Shown here: positions 46,952-56,450 of the stretch, piece by piece | Position numbering within the stretch: the stretch's first letter is position 1 | Layout of the letters: every line of letters starts with the position of its first letter | Assembly: GCA_943787465.1 (NCBI GenBank) | Contig: CALSMN010000003.1 | Location: forward strand, 1-64,000 | Source of the DNA: an uncultured Bacteroidia bacterium | GTDB lineage: Bacteria > Bacteroidota > Bacteroidia > NS11-12g > UBA9320 | DNA: 64,000 nt | Reading direction: 5' to 3' | Program-made: the position numbers and the translations under genes | The notes under the pieces: model-generated | The model's database searches: none | What the model was told of the DNA's origin: nothing | The model's input: only the letters and a program-made list of their open reading frames with translations

Positions 46952-47787
46952 AAAATTTTCTTAGAACAGAACTGTTTAGATTTGGAGAACAAGGGAATAT
47001 TACGGTATCTAGTCTATTTTATATTCTGATTTCAGGGACCATTATTTGGCTGATTTATAAATGGGTTAAAAAAATAGCAAGATTATCTGTGAAGTCTGGG
47101 AAGCTGGATAGTGGAAGAGAATTTGCTATAACTAGAATTACGAAATACATCCTAATCTTACTATTCATTGTGATCACCCTGATTGCTTTTCACGTGAATT
47201 GGACAGGATTTTTAGCCCTCACGCCACTATTATTGGGAGTGGGTTTAGGACTTCAACAAGTGGCTAATGATTTAGTCTCAGGATTGATATTACTTATCGA
47301 ACCGACCATTAGGGTAAATGATGTAGTAGAAATAGATGGCGTAGTAGCTAAAGTCAATTTAATTGGTCTTCGTACCTCTAAAGTAATTACGCGTGACGGA
47401 ATAGCGATGATTATTCCAAATCATAAATTAGTGAGTGAAAAATTAATCAATTGGAGTACAAGTGATTCAATAACTCGATTTAAGATTAGTGTTGGTGTGG
47501 CTTATGGAAGTAATGTGGAACTTGTAAAAAAAATACTTGAAGAAATGGCATGGAAACATCCTCAAGTAATCACCAATCCTGCACCTCAAATATTTTTTAA
47601 AGATTTTGGTGATTCTAGCTTAGATTTTGAGCTAGTATTTTGGAGTAATCAATTATTTCCAATTGATCGTGTTCAAAGTGATTTAAGATATCAAATCGAG
47701 GAAGCATTCAGATTGAATAATATTACCATCCCCTTTCCGCAACGCGATTTGCATATCATACAGGGAGATTTACCTGCATCGAATTAA
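46948..47787 (+). CDS. MscS-family mechanosensitive channel
   Basis: 279 residues. Two or three N-terminal helices, then the pore-helix/beta region LLLGVGLGLQQVANDLVSGL, IEPTIRVNDVVEIDGVVAKV, VITRDGIAMIIPNHKLVSEK, INWS and the C-terminal alpha/beta cap. This is the MscS signature. It is a small member relative to E. coli MscS-like paralogues, and protects against hypo-osmotic shock. It overlaps the previous gene by four bases. Confidence 0.9.
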   Translation: MKNFLRTELFRFGEQGNITVSSLFYILISGTIIWLIYKWVKKIARLSVKSGKLDSGREFAITRITKYILILLFIVITLIAFHVNWTGFLALTPLLLGVGLGLQQVANDLVSGLILLIEPTIRVNDVVEIDGVVAKVNLIGLRTSKVITRDGIAMIIPNHKLVSEKLINWSTSDSITRFKISVGVAYGSNVELVKKILEEMAWKHPQVITNPAPQIFFKDFGDSSLDFELVFWSNQLFPIDRVQSDLRYQIEEAFRLNNITIPFPQRDLHIIQGDLPASN

Positions 47788-48395
47788 TGGCTTAATTGAT
47801 AGTTTAAACCTACTGTAATTAACCGATTAAACCACCCTATTCGTTGGAAAAGTACAGGAGAATTAATTTCTATTGGATAATCTCTTATCGAAAGCAGTGA
47901 ATAGGAATGTCTTAAGTCTATATGCCAACGATTGTTAAGGGGATAGGTGCCACCTAAATGAAAACCTACTTCTGATTTTCTGAGTTCAGATTCTTTTGTT
48001 ATGATCCCATTTTCATCCCGTTCATTGAGAATATTTATACCCATTGAAATACCTACATATGGCGATATGGTCTGCCAACCGGTATATTTTATTAAAAACG
48101 GAACTTCAAGATAATGGTATTTTAAATCAAGTGTAAATGTAGGTGGGGCTTCAGGGTCAATGATCTTTTTAGCTCCTTTCATGCTATATCTAATTTCGAA
48201 AGCAGACTCCCAATTTTCATGGATATTTCTATTGATTTGTATGCCGGTATTTAATCCTAGTTTGTGATACCCGCCCAATTGATCGCCATCTACTTGACTA
48301 AAATTTGTACCAAAAAGAAGTTGAGCTCCAAAATCTTGAGCAACACCCCTATTTATAATTAGGAACAGACAGGAAAGTAACAAGTACTTTTTCAC
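47784..48395 (-). CDS. Outer-membrane beta-barrel protein (PorT-like)
   Basis: Signal peptide (LLLSCLFLIINRGVAQD) then alternating strands (DFGAQLLFGTNFSQVDGDQL, LEVPFLIKYTGWQTISPYVG, RLITVGLNYQLSH) as in the PorT/OMP_b-brl_2 family of Bacteroidota. 203 residues. It ends with a terminal strand. Convergent with MscS (four-base overlap of ends) and four-base overlap with the aldehyde dehydrogenase gene upstream. Confidence 0.75.
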   Translation of the reverse strand: MKKYLLLSCLFLIINRGVAQDFGAQLLFGTNFSQVDGDQLGGYHKLGLNTGIQINRNIHENWESAFEIRYSMKGAKKIIDPEAPPTFTLDLKYHYLEVPFLIKYTGWQTISPYVGISMGINILNERDENGIITKESELRKSEVGFHLGGTYPLNNRWHIDLRHSYSLLSIRDYPIEINSPVLFQRIGWFNRLITVGLNYQLSH

Positions 48396-49936
48396 GATAA
48401 ATCAAATTTTATGCCTTGAGCTAATGGTAAATCCTTGCCATAATTAATGGTGTTGGTTTGTCGACGCATATACTTTTTCCATGCATCTGATCCACTTTCT
48501 CTTCCCCCTCCTGTTTCTTTCTCACCCCCAAATGCTCCACCTATTTCAGCACCACTGGTGCCAATATTGACATTAGCAATCCCACAATCACTTCCTGATG
48601 CACTTAAAAATTGTTCTGCTTCTTGAATGTTATCCGTAAAAATGGCAGAACTTAAACCTTGTTTTACATCGTTCTGTAATTGAATGGCCTCTTCTAATGT
48701 TTTGTAGGAAATTAAATATACAATAGGGCCAAAAGTCTCCTCTTGAACGATTTTAAAATGATTTTGAGCTATAGCTATGCAAGGTTTTACGTAACAACCA
48801 CTCTCATAACCCTTTCCTTGCAGAACATCGCCACCTGCAATAATTTTCCCTCCTTCTTTTTCTACAGCTTTCACTGCTTGGGTAAAAGTATGGACGGCTT
48901 CAATATCAATTAATGGTCCAACATGGTTGTTCTCATCCAGTGAATTGCCAATTCTGAGTTGATGGTATGCCTGTACAAGTTTATCCTTAAAGGTGTCAAA
49001 AATTGATTCTTGAATAAATAATCTTCGGGTACTCGTGCAGCGTTGGCCAGCTGTCCCTACACAACCAAATACAGCTGCTATTAAGGCATTATCTAAGTTG
49101 GCATGTTCAGAAATAATAACGGCATTATTACCTCCCAATTCTAAGAGCGAACTACCTAATCGTTTAGCTACTGTTTGGTTAACTTGCTTTCCCATACGCG
49201 TGCTTCCAGTGGCACTAATTAGTGGAATGCGATGATCTTTAGCCATGGATTCTCCGATTTTATAATCCCCCATGACTAAATTAAATATTCCTTCTGGGAG
49301 ATTGTTTTTGAGGAGTACACCTTGTAATAATTGATGGCAAGCAATCGCTGTTAAGGGAGTTTTCTCACTGGGCTTCCAGATGCAAACGTCACCACATACA
49401 GCGGCAATCATACTATTCCACGCCCAAACAGCAACGGGGAAATTAAAGGCAGAAATAATGCCCACAATACCAATGGGATGCCATTGTTCATACATACGAT
49501 GATGGGGTCGTTCACTGTGCATAGTCAAGCCATAAAGTTGTCGAGATAATCCAACAGCAAAATCACAAATATCAATCATCTCTTGAACTTCCCCCAAGCC
49601 TTCTTGATAGCTTTTCCCCATTTCTATACTGACCAATTGGCCTAAATCTTCCTTGTGCATTCGGAGTTTTTCCCCATATTCTCGAACAATAGACCCTCTT
49701 TTGGGTGCAGGTATCATTTTCCAATAGGCTGCAGCTTTTTGGGCTTGAATGACTACATGTTCATAGTCATCATCACTGGCATATGTTACCTCACCAAGCT
49801 TAGAACCATCCAGTGGACTGTGGATCTCCTTAGTTTCCGTCTGAGTCGATGTTTTCCATTGAGTACCTGTGCAAGTACTTGGATTTTTAGATTCTATTCT
49901 AAGATTTTTAAGAAGTTGATGGGTTGATTTTAACAT
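48392..49936 (-). CDS. Aldehyde dehydrogenase, aminoadipate-semialdehyde type
   Basis: 514 residues. GSSLLELGGNNAVIISEHAN, FGCVGTAGQRCTSTRRLFIQ (catalytic Cys), EETFGPIVYLISYKTLEEAI and GAEIGGAFGGEKETGGGRES place it with the ALDH7/lysine-catabolism branch (alpha-aminoadipate semialdehyde dehydrogenase). It would oxidise the semialdehyde of lysine or a related aldehyde with NAD. Intact; divergent from the aminopeptidase gene. Confidence 0.88.
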   Translation of the reverse strand: MLKSTHQLLKNLRIESKNPSTCTGTQWKTSTQTETKEIHSPLDGSKLGEVTYASDDDYEHVVIQAQKAAAYWKMIPAPKRGSIVREYGEKLRMHKEDLGQLVSIEMGKSYQEGLGEVQEMIDICDFAVGLSRQLYGLTMHSERPHHRMYEQWHPIGIVGIISAFNFPVAVWAWNSMIAAVCGDVCIWKPSEKTPLTAIACHQLLQGVLLKNNLPEGIFNLVMGDYKIGESMAKDHRIPLISATGSTRMGKQVNQTVAKRLGSSLLELGGNNAVIISEHANLDNALIAAVFGCVGTAGQRCTSTRRLFIQESIFDTFKDKLVQAYHQLRIGNSLDENNHVGPLIDIEAVHTFTQAVKAVEKEGGKIIAGGDVLQGKGYESGCYVKPCIAIAQNHFKIVQEETFGPIVYLISYKTLEEAIQLQNDVKQGLSSAIFTDNIQEAEQFLSASGSDCGIANVNIGTSGAEIGGAFGGEKETGGGRESGSDAWKKYMRRQTNTINYGKDLPLAQGIKFDLS

Positions 49937-50049
49937 AAGGTATTGCTTGAATCACAAATGTATTATTTAAAATCAAAACCCTAAAAGTGTGTGAATTCTC
50001 TTTGATACCAATAATAGTATCGATTCAATATCTTAATATTGTGGACATT

Positions 50050-51345
50050 ATGAAGTACAACAAAATCAATCCACAACTATTTATCCAGAACAGAGCGCGT
50101 TTTATTGCTCAAATGGAGCCTAACAGTATTGCCATTTTTCATAGCAATTACCAATACACTTGGAATGGGGATTTGACCTATAAATTTAAACAAAATTCGG
50201 ATATGTTTTGGTTAAGTGGAATTGACCAAGAAGATAGTGTTTTAGTTTTATTTCCGGACTGTCCTATACCAGCGTATAGAGAGGCTCTTTTTATTGTAGA
50301 GACCAATGAGAAAATTGCGGTGTGGGATGGATACAAGTATACTAAAGAAGATGCAACTGCAACTAGCGGTGTACCATCCATATTTTGGAACGGCGATTAT
50401 ATGCAGCAGCTAAGGCCAATTTTGAATATGGCAGATATGATTTATTTGCCTCTCAACGAGAACGATCGATTTTCTCCCAAAAGTCCTTCCAAAGCCTTAG
50501 ATTTTGTTCACGAAATACAACAACTGTATCCATTGCACACCTATCAACGGGCGGGCAAAATACTACAACGCTTACGCAGTGTTAAAACGGCATTTGAGCT
50601 TGACGTAATGCGAGAATCAGTGGCAATCTCAAAAAAAGGATGGGAACGGGTAATGAATTTTGTGAAACCTGGGGTGTGGGAGCACGAAATTGAAGCTGAA
50701 TTAATTCATGAATTTATACGAAACAGAGCCAATGGTTTCTCGTTTGAGCCCATCGTTGCAAGTGGACTTTCAGCATGTACCTTGCATTACATTGAAAACA
50801 ACAAACAAGTAAAGGATGGGGATTTAGTTTTGATTGATTGTGGAGTAGATTACGGCAATTATGCCAGTGATATGACGCGTTGTTTGCCGGCTAATGGCAA
50901 ATTCTCTAAACGACAAGCCGATGTGTATAATGCAACATTGCGAGTAATGAAGCAAGCAAGAGCGAAGCTAGTGCCAGGAACTCTACTGATGGAATATCAG
51001 AAAGAGGTGGAAGGTTTGATGGAAGAAGAATTATTGGCATTGGGATTATTAACCAAAGGAGATATTGCGAATCAAGATCCAAACTGGCCAGCATTGAAAA
51101 AATATTTCATGCATGGAACGTCACACTTCTTGGGCGTAGATGTGCATGACAGTGGCATGCGTTATGAACCGATGGAGGTAGGAATGACTTTCAGCTGTGA
51201 ACCTGGAATTTATATCCAAGAAGAGGGAATCGGTGTGCGAATTGAGAATCAAATACTCATCACTGAAAATGGTCCTGTCGATATGATGGATGAGGTAGGA
51301 ATGCCTATAGAGGTTCAAGAAATTGAAGATTTTATGGCGAGGTAA
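50050..51345 (+). CDS. Xaa-Pro aminopeptidase (aminopeptidase P, M24 family)
   Basis: The start MKYNKINPQLFIQNRARFIA (50050) is preferred over an ATG 63 bp upstream. An N-terminal creatinase domain is followed by the pita-bread metal fold: LVLIDCGVDYGNYASDMTRC (Asp ligands), MHGTSHFLGVDVHDSGMRYE (His), MTFSCEPGIYIQEEGIGVRI (Glu) and IENQILITENG. It removes N-terminal residues before proline. About 431 residues. Confidence 0.9.
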   Translation: MKYNKINPQLFIQNRARFIAQMEPNSIAIFHSNYQYTWNGDLTYKFKQNSDMFWLSGIDQEDSVLVLFPDCPIPAYREALFIVETNEKIAVWDGYKYTKEDATATSGVPSIFWNGDYMQQLRPILNMADMIYLPLNENDRFSPKSPSKALDFVHEIQQLYPLHTYQRAGKILQRLRSVKTAFELDVMRESVAISKKGWERVMNFVKPGVWEHEIEAELIHEFIRNRANGFSFEPIVASGLSACTLHYIENNKQVKDGDLVLIDCGVDYGNYASDMTRCLPANGKFSKRQADVYNATLRVMKQARAKLVPGTLLMEYQKEVEGLMEEELLALGLLTKGDIANQDPNWPALKKYFMHGTSHFLGVDVHDSGMRYEPMEVGMTFSCEPGIYIQEEGIGVRIENQILITENGPVDMMDEVGMPIEVQEIEDFMAR

Positions 51346-51396
51346 GTTTAGTTCATTTAATCATTGGCAATAAAATTGGTATAAAATTCTTTGCAA

Positions 51397-51429
51397 TTGG
51401 ATATTTTTTTAAATAAAATATTACTTTTG
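51397..51429 (+). promoter_or_regulatory. Bacteroidota-type promoter of rpmH-rnpA-yidD
   Basis: TTG at 51397-51399 and TACTTTTG at 51422-51429 with a 22-bp spacer. The rpmH ATG is 49 bp downstream, so there is a conventional leader. Confidence 0.6.
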
Positions 51430-51478
51430 CAAGCCTTAATAGAAAAACAGACGATAAGTCACTATATATTAAACTACA

Positions 51479-51640
51479 ATGAGTAAGCGGACATTTCAAC
51501 CAAGCAGACGAAAAAGAAGAAACAAGCACGGTTTCAGAGAGAGAATGGCTACTAAGAATGGTAGAAAAGTTTTGGCCGCTCGTAGAAAAAAAGGACGTAA
51601 GAAACTGAGCGTTTCTGACGAGCCTCGTCACAAACATTAA
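51479..51640 (+). CDS. rpmH: Ribosomal protein L34
   Basis: 53 residues: [20 protein letters not shown], then [20 protein letters not shown] and [13 protein letters not shown]. This is the near-universal L34 sequence. The gene is short and highly basic. It is followed by rnpA and yidD in the classical order. Confidence 0.97.
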   Translation: MSKRTFQPSRRKRRNKHGFRERMATKNGRKVLAARRKKGRKKLSVSDEPRHKH

Positions 51641-51665
51641 CTAAACCCCTCCCCGAGGTAATTAT

Positions 51666-52049
51666 ATGGGGGATACATATACGTTTCACAAAGACGAAAA
51701 ACTTTCGCACAAAGTGACCATAGATGCCATTTTTCAAAAAAAAGGAGCATCCATTTTTAAGTCGCCAGTTTTATTTGTTTTTCTAAAGAAAGATCTTCAA
51801 TCTCCCTATCCTTGCCAGTTATTGGTGTCAGTAGGTAAACGAAAATTCAAAAAAGCCGTAGATCGTAACCGCATAAAACGTCAAATCACAGAGATATATA
51901 GGAAGCAAAAACATCGCATGTATGCACAAATTCCAAATGGTACTCAATACGCCATTGGGATATTGTTTTTAGGTAAGGAAATGCCCGATTACGCCCTATT
52001 GGAAAATAAACTAACAGCAGCTATCGATGAATTTATTAAAAAGGTTTAG
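51666..52049 (+). CDS. rnpA: Ribonuclease P protein component
   Basis: 127 residues with the conserved RNR motif region ([20 protein letters not shown]) of the RNase P protein, which with the RNA subunit matures tRNA 5' ends. [20 protein letters not shown] and [10 protein letters not shown] are typical. 25 bp after rpmH; its end overlaps yidD by 23 bp. Confidence 0.93.
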   Translation: MGDTYTFHKDEKLSHKVTIDAIFQKKGASIFKSPVLFVFLKKDLQSPYPCQLLVSVGKRKFKKAVDRNRIKRQITEIYRKQKHRMYAQIPNGTQYAIGILFLGKEMPDYALLENKLTAAIDEFIKKV

Positions 52050-52269
52050 TCAAATTATTTCTTACGTATTGCTTGTCCCAATTTGGATATACAGAAAAGC
52101 AATTTCACCTCTTTTACCCCCTACTTGTAGGTATTCTCCAACATGTAGTGCCTATGCTGTTGAAGCAATTCAGAAACACGGTCCATTTAAAGGATTATAC
52201 TTATCAGTTTTACGCATTCTCAGTTGTCACCCATGGAGCAAAAAAAGTGGGCACGATCCAGTTCCATAA
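52027..52269 (+). CDS. yidD: Membrane protein insertion efficiency factor YidD
   Basis: 80 residues. [55 protein letters not shown] and SGHDPVP are the YidD cysteine-rich hallmark. It overlaps rnpA by 23 bp, as in many genomes. yidC is not in the window. Confidence 0.94.
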   Translation: MNLLKRFSQIISYVLLVPIWIYRKAISPLLPPTCRYSPTCSAYAVEAIQKHGPFKGLYLSVLRILSCHPWSKKSGHDPVP

Positions 52270-52296
52270 ACTTCATGTACTCCCACTGCTTTAACT

Positions 52297-52304
52297 ATCT
52301 TTGC
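52297..52304 (+). promoter_or_regulatory. -7 box upstream of the CtpA-like protease gene
   Basis: TATCTTTG lies 19 bp before the TTG start at 52323. No good TTG was found at -33. Confidence 0.35.
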
Positions 52305-52322
52305 ATCTTCTAGCAGTTAAGA

Positions 52323-53945
52323 TTGAAAAAGTATAGTGTTATATGTTTGTTGGGTGCTTTCTTTTTTCTAGCATTTAAGGCTAGTGATTATTTCGAAATA
52401 TCAAAAAATTTGGAAATTTTTGCTGATGTATACAAAGAAATAAATACAAGTTATGTAGATGAGGTAGAACCCGGAGAATTAATTCGAGCAGCCATAGATG
52501 GGATGCTTAATTCTCTAGATCCGTACACTGATTTTTATAGTGAGGCTCAAGTAGAAGATTATAAGTATCAGATGACGGGAACTTATGCTGGTTTTGGTTT
52601 ATCTATTAGAACTATCGATTCTGATTTTTATATTGATAACCCAGTAGAGGGTTTTGCTTGTCAAAAAGCGGGCCTACGAGCAGGAGATAAAATTAAATCA
52701 ATTGACGGTACTGAAACATACCAGAAAACAAAAAATGAAGTCTTTGAGCTACTCAAAGGAAGAGCAGGAACAACGTCAATTATAAAGATAGAAAGACCAA
52801 TAGTAGGAGAGTTAGAGTTTGAACTAACTCGTGAAAAAATAGCTTCCAAAAATGTTCCATATTTTAATTTGATGAATGAAATTGGGTATATAAAATTAGC
52901 TGGATTTGCACCCAATGCTGCAAAAGAAGTTCGAGATGCGGTACTCAACTTGAAAAATAATGGAGCTCAAAAATTTGTCTTAGATTTAAGAGATAATGGA
53001 GGAGGTTTGCTAAATGAAGCGATAGATATTGTAAATATTTTTATTCCTCGAGGTCAAGTTGTAGTTGAAACTAGAGGGAAATTCAAAGAAGATAATCAAA
53101 CTTACAAAACCTTAAATTCTCCTGTAGATATTCAATCGCCATTGATTATTCTTATCAATGGGAATTCTGCGTCTGCAAGTGAAATTGTTTCTGGGTCTCT
53201 ACAAGATTTAGATAGAGCAGTTTTGATAGGTAGAACTTCATTTGGAAAAGGATTGGTCCAATCTACTAAAACATTATCCTACAATACATCAATAAAGATT
53301 ACTACTGCCAAGTATTATTTGCCAAGTGGAAGACTGATCCAGCGACTTGATTATAGTAACAAAGTAAATGGTAAAGCCTTCGCTGTTGCAGATAGTCTTA
53401 AACAAAAATTCAAGACTAAAAATGGAAGATTCGTAGTTGATGGTCAGGGTATAGAACCAGATCTTACCATAGAAAAATTTCCTTTCTCTGAACTTTCTGA
53501 AAGCTTATTAAAAAACCATCTATTTTTCAAATATGCAGCCCAATATCGTGAACAACATGATTCAATATTAAGCCCATTAAGTTTTGAAGTTTCAGATGAA
53601 ATTTTTTCAGATTTTTGTAAATTTATATCCGATAAAGATTATGCTTACGTGACTAAAACTGAAAAAGAAATTCAACAATTAGAAGAACAAGCCATACAAG
53701 ATAACTATCATGATTTATTGGCAGAAGAACTATCTAAGCTCAAAATAACAATGAGTGAAATTAAACAATCGGATATTCAAAATCATAAAGAAGAAATTAA
53801 ACGAATATTAGATAGTGAAATTTCACAACATTTTTTTTATGAAAGAGGATATATTGAATCACGATTTGACTACGATGATGACTGGGAAAAATCAAAGGAA
53901 TTATTTTCAGATATTCACGTTTTTAACCAATACTTAGTCCCATAA
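52323..53945 (+). CDS. C-terminal processing protease, S41 family
   Basis: 540 residues from a TTG start. N-terminal membrane anchor or signal (KKYSVICLLGAFFFLAFKAS), then a PDZ domain (GTYAGFGLSIRTIDSDFYID, AGLRAGDKIKSIDGTETYQK) and the S41 core: NEIGYIKLAGFAPNAAKEVR, KFVLDLRDNGGGLLNEAIDI, LINGNSASASEIVSGSLQDL with the catalytic Ser and GRTSFGKGLVQSTKTL with Lys. A C-terminal coiled, acidic extension follows. Envelope protein quality control. Confidence 0.92.
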   Translation: MKKYSVICLLGAFFFLAFKASDYFEISKNLEIFADVYKEINTSYVDEVEPGELIRAAIDGMLNSLDPYTDFYSEAQVEDYKYQMTGTYAGFGLSIRTIDSDFYIDNPVEGFACQKAGLRAGDKIKSIDGTETYQKTKNEVFELLKGRAGTTSIIKIERPIVGELEFELTREKIASKNVPYFNLMNEIGYIKLAGFAPNAAKEVRDAVLNLKNNGAQKFVLDLRDNGGGLLNEAIDIVNIFIPRGQVVVETRGKFKEDNQTYKTLNSPVDIQSPLIILINGNSASASEIVSGSLQDLDRAVLIGRTSFGKGLVQSTKTLSYNTSIKITTAKYYLPSGRLIQRLDYSNKVNGKAFAVADSLKQKFKTKNGRFVVDGQGIEPDLTIEKFPFSELSESLLKNHLFFKYAAQYREQHDSILSPLSFEVSDEIFSDFCKFISDKDYAYVTKTEKEIQQLEEQAIQDNYHDLLAEELSKLKITMSEIKQSDIQNHKEEIKRILDSEISQHFFYERGYIESRFDYDDDWEKSKELFSDIHVFNQYLVP

Positions 53946-53947
53946 TC

Positions 53948-54763
53948 TTGGAATATTCACTAATCTTAATCCTTGTTTTTTTTGGTATTATCGGTGGTTT
54001 CATAAGTGGCCTATTGGGCGTTGGTGGGGGAATTGTCTTTGTGCCTGTCTTGAGTACTATTTTAGTAAGCATGGGATATGAAGATCCTAGTTTATCCAAG
54101 TATATTCTTGCTAATTCATTTGCGGCTACTTTTTTTGCTGGAGCTATTAGTTCATATAAGCAATTCAAATTTAAAACCTTCTATCCCAGAGAAATCCTGT
54201 ATACCTGTATTGCTGCTGTTCCGAGTAGTATTGCTCTTACTTTTTGGATTGCAAATGGCAGTTGGTACGACAAAAAATCATTTAGCATCTTTTTCATTCT
54301 ACTTTTAATGCTCATGCTCTTCAAATTTTTATGGAAAAATGAGGTAAAAGTTTCAGAAAATAAAAAGCCTCTCTTCTGGAAATTTCCGCTTGCAGGCTTG
54401 CTTACAGGATTAATATCTGGATTATCGGGATTGGGCGGTGGCGTTATAATGATTCCCTTATTTACGCAATACCTGAAAATGGGAATAAAAAAATCAGCCT
54501 CGATATCCATTGGGGTTATTCCTGTGATGATGATACCTATGCTAATACTCTATGGATCATATCGACCTGAAGAAGTCTTGTCTTCTATGCAATTTGGATA
54601 TTTATTGCCTGGGGTATTTTTGCCTTTAGTGGCTGGTTTGTTATTTGCCGCCCCATTGGGGGTGACATTTGGCCAAAAGTTATCAAGCAAACAGCTTAAA
54701 ATTATATTTGCAGTTTTAGTAATCATTGTAATCATCAAAACCATTGGAAATACATTCATTTAA
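53948..54763 (+). CDS. TauE/SafE-family sulfite/anion exporter
   Basis: 271 residues from a TTG start, with about eight hydrophobic segments. LVFFGIIGGFISGLLGVGGG then IVFVPVLSTILVSM, and FPLAGLLTGLISGLSGLGGG then VIMIPLFTQYL are the paired TauE/SafE inverted-repeat motifs. Starts 2 bp after the CtpA-like gene and overlaps the next gene, so it is cotranscribed. Substrate could be sulfite, sulfoacetate or similar. Confidence 0.87.
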   Translation: MEYSLILILVFFGIIGGFISGLLGVGGGIVFVPVLSTILVSMGYEDPSLSKYILANSFAATFFAGAISSYKQFKFKTFYPREILYTCIAAVPSSIALTFWIANGSWYDKKSFSIFFILLLMLMLFKFLWKNEVKVSENKKPLFWKFPLAGLLTGLISGLSGLGGGVIMIPLFTQYLKMGIKKSASISIGVIPVMMIPMLILYGSYRPEEVLSSMQFGYLLPGVFLPLVAGLLFAAPLGVTFGQKLSSKQLKIIFAVLVIIVIIKTIGNTFI

Positions 54764-56447
54764 ATTTAGATTCTTAACTTGTTCGGTTCTTATCCTAATT
54801 TGTTCCGTAAATGCATGGGCTCAAAAACCTCATTTCAAGGAAAAAAGAAGCGCAAAACGAATACAAAAACATATTGCCTACCTAGCGAGTGATGCATTAG
54901 AAGGCCGTTTAAGTGGGTCGCCTGAAGATGAAATATCAGCGCGTTATATCGCAAACGAGTTTGCTAAAATTGGTCTTTTGCCAGCCGGTGAACAAGGCGA
55001 TTTTTACCAGTATATGCCAACCCCTGATCTACGAATAGCTCAATCAGGCACTAAATTGACTTTGGGGTCTGAGCAATTGAAATTATTTACAGAATTTTAT
55101 CCATTAAGTGCTACAGCAAATAATGGGACATACATGGGTGATGCTATTCAACTTGGTTACGGCATTGAAGATGAGGGATTAAACCAATATGATTACAAAA
55201 ATACTGACGTCAAAGACAAAGTGGTACTCATCAATCTGGATATTCCAGGAGGGGTCCATCCTCATAATCGATTTATTTCCTGGTCGGGTGTCGAGTTCAG
55301 GGCTAACTATGCAAAATCTCGAGGGGCAAAAGGGGTAATTTATTATTCGGCTGAAGAAAGTGTGAAGCCCAGTGGTGAACTTTCGCATACATTGACCCAT
55401 AGTGGTATCCCGATCGTATTTGTAAATAGAGATTTAAGTAATCTCAATACCATTGAAGTAGATATGGCAATTGATATCTTATTTATAGTCAAAAATGCGC
55501 ATAATGTGCTAGGCTATATAGATAATAATGCTCCTCGAACAGTTGTAATTGGTGCGCATCATGATCACCTAGGTCGTGGTCAGAAAGGAGGATCTTTAGC
55601 TGAAACTGATGGAGAGATTCACAACGGAGCAGACGATAATGCAAGTGGGGTTGCGGGCCTTTTTGAATTGGCTAGAGTTCTTAAAAAACGACCCAAAAAA
55701 TATAAAAATAACAATTATTTATTCATTGCTTTTTCGGGAGAAGAGCAAGGATTGGTTGGCTCAAAATATTTTGTAAATAGTGATTTGATGCCAGATCAAC
55801 GAATCAATTTTATGATTAATATGGATATGATAGGCCATTTAGATTCTACGCGCAAAACATTAATCATTAATGGAATTGGATCATCGCCTGCTTGGGAGAG
55901 AGCAATCAATCAAGTTCAGTACTCCAAAAATAAAATAGCTCATATCAAAACAACTTCAAGCGGTATCGGTGCATCCGATCATACCTCTTTTTATTTAGCC
56001 AGCATTCCTGCGGTTCATTTCTTTACGGGACAACATCAATATTACCACAAACCCACGGATGACCCATCGATTGTAAACTATGGAGGAGAAGCATTTGTAA
56101 TTTCTTATATATCCAAGTTTTTGCAAAAATTGAACACTTTTGGAGAAATACCGTATAATGAAACAGCTGAAGAAGAGCCTAGTCGAATGAATTTTACGGT
56201 CACGTTAGGTATCATGCCCGATTATATTTTTGATGGAGAAGGGTTGCGTGTAGACGGTGTGAAGCCCAATAGGCCGGGTTCTGATGCTGGGTTAATGAAA
56301 GGAGATATTATTATTGGTTTAGGAGATACCAACATTATGAATATTCAAGATTATATGAAAGCGCTTTCTACCTACAACAAAAATGATGAATCAAGTGTTA
56401 CTATAAGAAGAAATTCTGAAACTAAAGTATTGCAAGTAACCTTCTAA
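54744..56447 (+). CDS. M28-family aminopeptidase with PDZ domain
   Basis: 567 residues. Signal peptide (LTCSVLILICSVNAWAQ). PA-like insert, then the zinc peptidase core: VVIGAHHDHLGRG, HNGADDNASGVAGLFELARV, LFIAFSGEEQGLVGSKYFVN and INMDMIGHLD. A C-terminal PDZ domain (RVDGVKPNRPGSDAGLMKGD) follows. Exported aminopeptidase. The TTG start overlaps the transporter end by 20 bp. Confidence 0.9.
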   Translation: MEIHSFKFRFLTCSVLILICSVNAWAQKPHFKEKRSAKRIQKHIAYLASDALEGRLSGSPEDEISARYIANEFAKIGLLPAGEQGDFYQYMPTPDLRIAQSGTKLTLGSEQLKLFTEFYPLSATANNGTYMGDAIQLGYGIEDEGLNQYDYKNTDVKDKVVLINLDIPGGVHPHNRFISWSGVEFRANYAKSRGAKGVIYYSAEESVKPSGELSHTLTHSGIPIVFVNRDLSNLNTIEVDMAIDILFIVKNAHNVLGYIDNNAPRTVVIGAHHDHLGRGQKGGSLAETDGEIHNGADDNASGVAGLFELARVLKKRPKKYKNNNYLFIAFSGEEQGLVGSKYFVNSDLMPDQRINFMINMDMIGHLDSTRKTLIINGIGSSPAWERAINQVQYSKNKIAHIKTTSSGIGASDHTSFYLASIPAVHFFTGQHQYYHKPTDDPSIVNYGGEAFVISYISKFLQKLNTFGEIPYNETAEEEPSRMNFTVTLGIMPDYIFDGEGLRVDGVKPNRPGSDAGLMKGDIIIGLGDTNIMNIQDYMKALSTYNKNDESSVTIRRNSETKVLQVTF

Positions 56448-56450
56448 ATC